The position numbers and the translations under genes are program-made. The notes under the pieces are model-generated. The model saw nothing but the letters and a program-made list of their open reading frames with translations, had not been told where the DNA came from and ran no database searches. Shown here in pieces: positions 4,350 to 5,217 of a stretch of DNA of 5,217 nt; position 1 is the stretch's first letter, and each line of letters begins with the position of its first letter. This DNA comes from an uncultured Clostridia bacterium. Lineage in GTDB: Bacteria; Bacillota; Clostridia; Saccharofermentanales; Saccharofermentanaceae. The stretch covers positions 1-5,217 of the forward strand of contig CAMJGB010000144.1 in assembly GCA_946405115.1 (NCBI GenBank), read 5' to 3'.

Positions 4350-4411
4350 GATCTTCCTCACGGCACGCCTGCAGACTTCTGCCATGGAATAAAATCCAAA
4401 GGAGTACGCGT

Positions 4412-5217
4412 ATGGCGATGCACGATGTAACGATCGAGAAGACTATTATGGCGCTTCTCGAAGATAAGAAATACCAGACACTTAAAGACATATTGGTTAC
4501 GATGGAGCCATCAGATATCGTGGCTGTTTTCGAGGAACTTGAAGAGGAGCGTATGCCGTTGCTCTTCAGGCTTCTCCCCAAGGAAACTGCAGCCGAGGTA
4601 TTCGCAGAGCTCGATCCTGACTGGCAGGAGCTTCTCATCAAAGGCTTCTCCGATACGGAGCTTAAGGAAGTCGTCGACGAACTCTACGTCGATGATGCTG
4701 CGGACCTCGTTGATGAGATGCCCGCGAATGTAGTTAAGAGAATTCTTGCACAGGCCGATCCCGAGATGCGTAAGGAGATCAACGAGATCCTAAGGTACCC
4801 CGATAATTCCGCAGGTTCCGTCATGACGACGGAGTACGTATCTCTTCGCCCGAACATGACCGTTTCCGAGGCTATCGTAAGAATCAGAAGAACGGGCGTC
4901 GATAAGGAGACTATCTACACATGTTATGTAACTGAAGAACGTAAGCTTCTCGGCGTTGTCTCCGTTAAGGACCTTCTCCTTGCACCCGACGACGACACGC
5001 CTGTATCGGAGATCATGGACGAGAACGTTATCAGCGTCAGCACCATGACCGACCAGGAGGAAGTTGCTCAGATGTTTTCGAAATATAACTTCCTCGCCAT
5101 GCCTGTAGTTGATAACGGCGGAAGAATGGTCGGTATCGTAACCTTCGACGACGCTATGGACATCATCGAGGAGGAGACCACGGAGGATATCGAGAAGATG
5201 GCCGGTATGTTGCCGTC
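4412..5217 (+). CDS. mgtE: Magnesium transporter MgtE, N-terminal cytoplasmic part (partial at right edge)
   Basis: The frame is open from ATG 4412 to the window edge (268 full codons of a protein usually about 450 aa). Residues 1 to about 130 match the MgtE N domain, a superhelix ending in DDAADLVDEMP (94-104) and YPDNSAGSVMT (129-139). Two CBS domains follow, at about 137-196 and 200-258, with the typical VVSVKDLL (182-189) and VGIVTFDDAMDII (240-252) ends. The last residues, acidic and helical (EEETTEDIEKMAG), enter the plug helix; the five membrane helices of the pore lie beyond the window. In known MgtE the N and CBS domains bind Mg2+ and close the channel when cytoplasmic Mg2+ is high. 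AAAGGAG (4398-4404) is 7 nt before ATG 4412; a second ATG at 4418 is less well placed. Its own promoter and leader precede it. The leader shows no M-box. Confidence 0.93.
   Translation, partial: MAMHDVTIEKTIMALLEDKKYQTLKDILVTMEPSDIVAVFEELEEERMPLLFRLLPKETAAEVFAELDPDWQELLIKGFSDTELKEVVDELYVDDAADLVDEMPANVVKRILAQADPEMRKEINEILRYPDNSAGSVMTTEYVSLRPNMTVSEAIVRIRRTGVDKETIYTCYVTEERKLLGVVSVKDLLLAPDDDTPVSEIMDENVISVSTMTDQEEVAQMFSKYNFLAMPVVDNGGRMVGIVTFDDAMDIIEEETTEDIEKMAGMLP

Noticed and set aside
4213..4411. M-box magnesium riboswitch upstream of mgtE
   Set aside because: None of the conserved M-box segments that I know are visible in the leader.

Overview
The window most likely comes from a Firmicutes (class Clostridia) chromosome, of the Lachnospiraceae/Oscillospiraceae kind. 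This rests on strong AGGAGG-type ribosome binding sites, a mixed-GC codon style, an ECF sigma factor fused to its own membrane anchor, a compact YajC, and an MgtE-type magnesium transporter. The species cannot be named from sequence alone.

Layout. (1) Positions 1-104 hold the 3' end of a gene that looks like an alpha/beta hydrolase. (2) Positions 257-2270 hold a tight rightward three-gene group: a 429-aa membrane-tethered sigma-70 family (ECF-like) factor, a YajC-like Sec accessory protein, and a small secreted, probably lipid-anchored protein. (3) Positions 2271-2924 (minus strand) encode a four-helix membrane protein; its stop codon abuts the stop of the lipoprotein gene with no bases between. 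(4) Positions 2925-3393 are a 469-bp gene-free stretch. It holds the leftward promoter of the membrane protein, a candidate rightward -10 element, and a highly organised 226-bp array of four 51-nt nested palindromes (3098-3323). (5) Positions 3394-4212 encode a six-helix membrane protein with a polyferredoxin-like (NapH/NosR/YccM-type) arrangement of Fe-S cysteines. (6) A near-consensus promoter (4216-4244) starts a leader of about 160 nt containing a 23-codon reading frame, followed by mgtE, which runs off the right edge.

How the genes may work together. The sigma-YajC-lipoprotein group looks like one transcription unit concerned with the cell envelope: a membrane-held sigma factor that could sense an extracytoplasmic cue, made together with a translocon accessory and a secreted protein. 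The Fe-S protein and mgtE are separate units, since mgtE has its own promoter directly behind the Fe-S gene.

The most unusual signal is the 3098-3323 array. Four units of identical length (51 nt) lie at 62, 51 and 62 nt spacing, and the whole array has a dyad centred exactly at the junction of the second and third units. In the first two units all 36 arm bases are identical while 14 of 15 spacer and loop bases differ. The outer and inner halves use different arm sequences, with paired changes that keep base pairing. I do not recognise it as a named element. The second notable signal is the small acidic-start reading frame in the mgtE leader, which could be a magnesium-sensing leader peptide.
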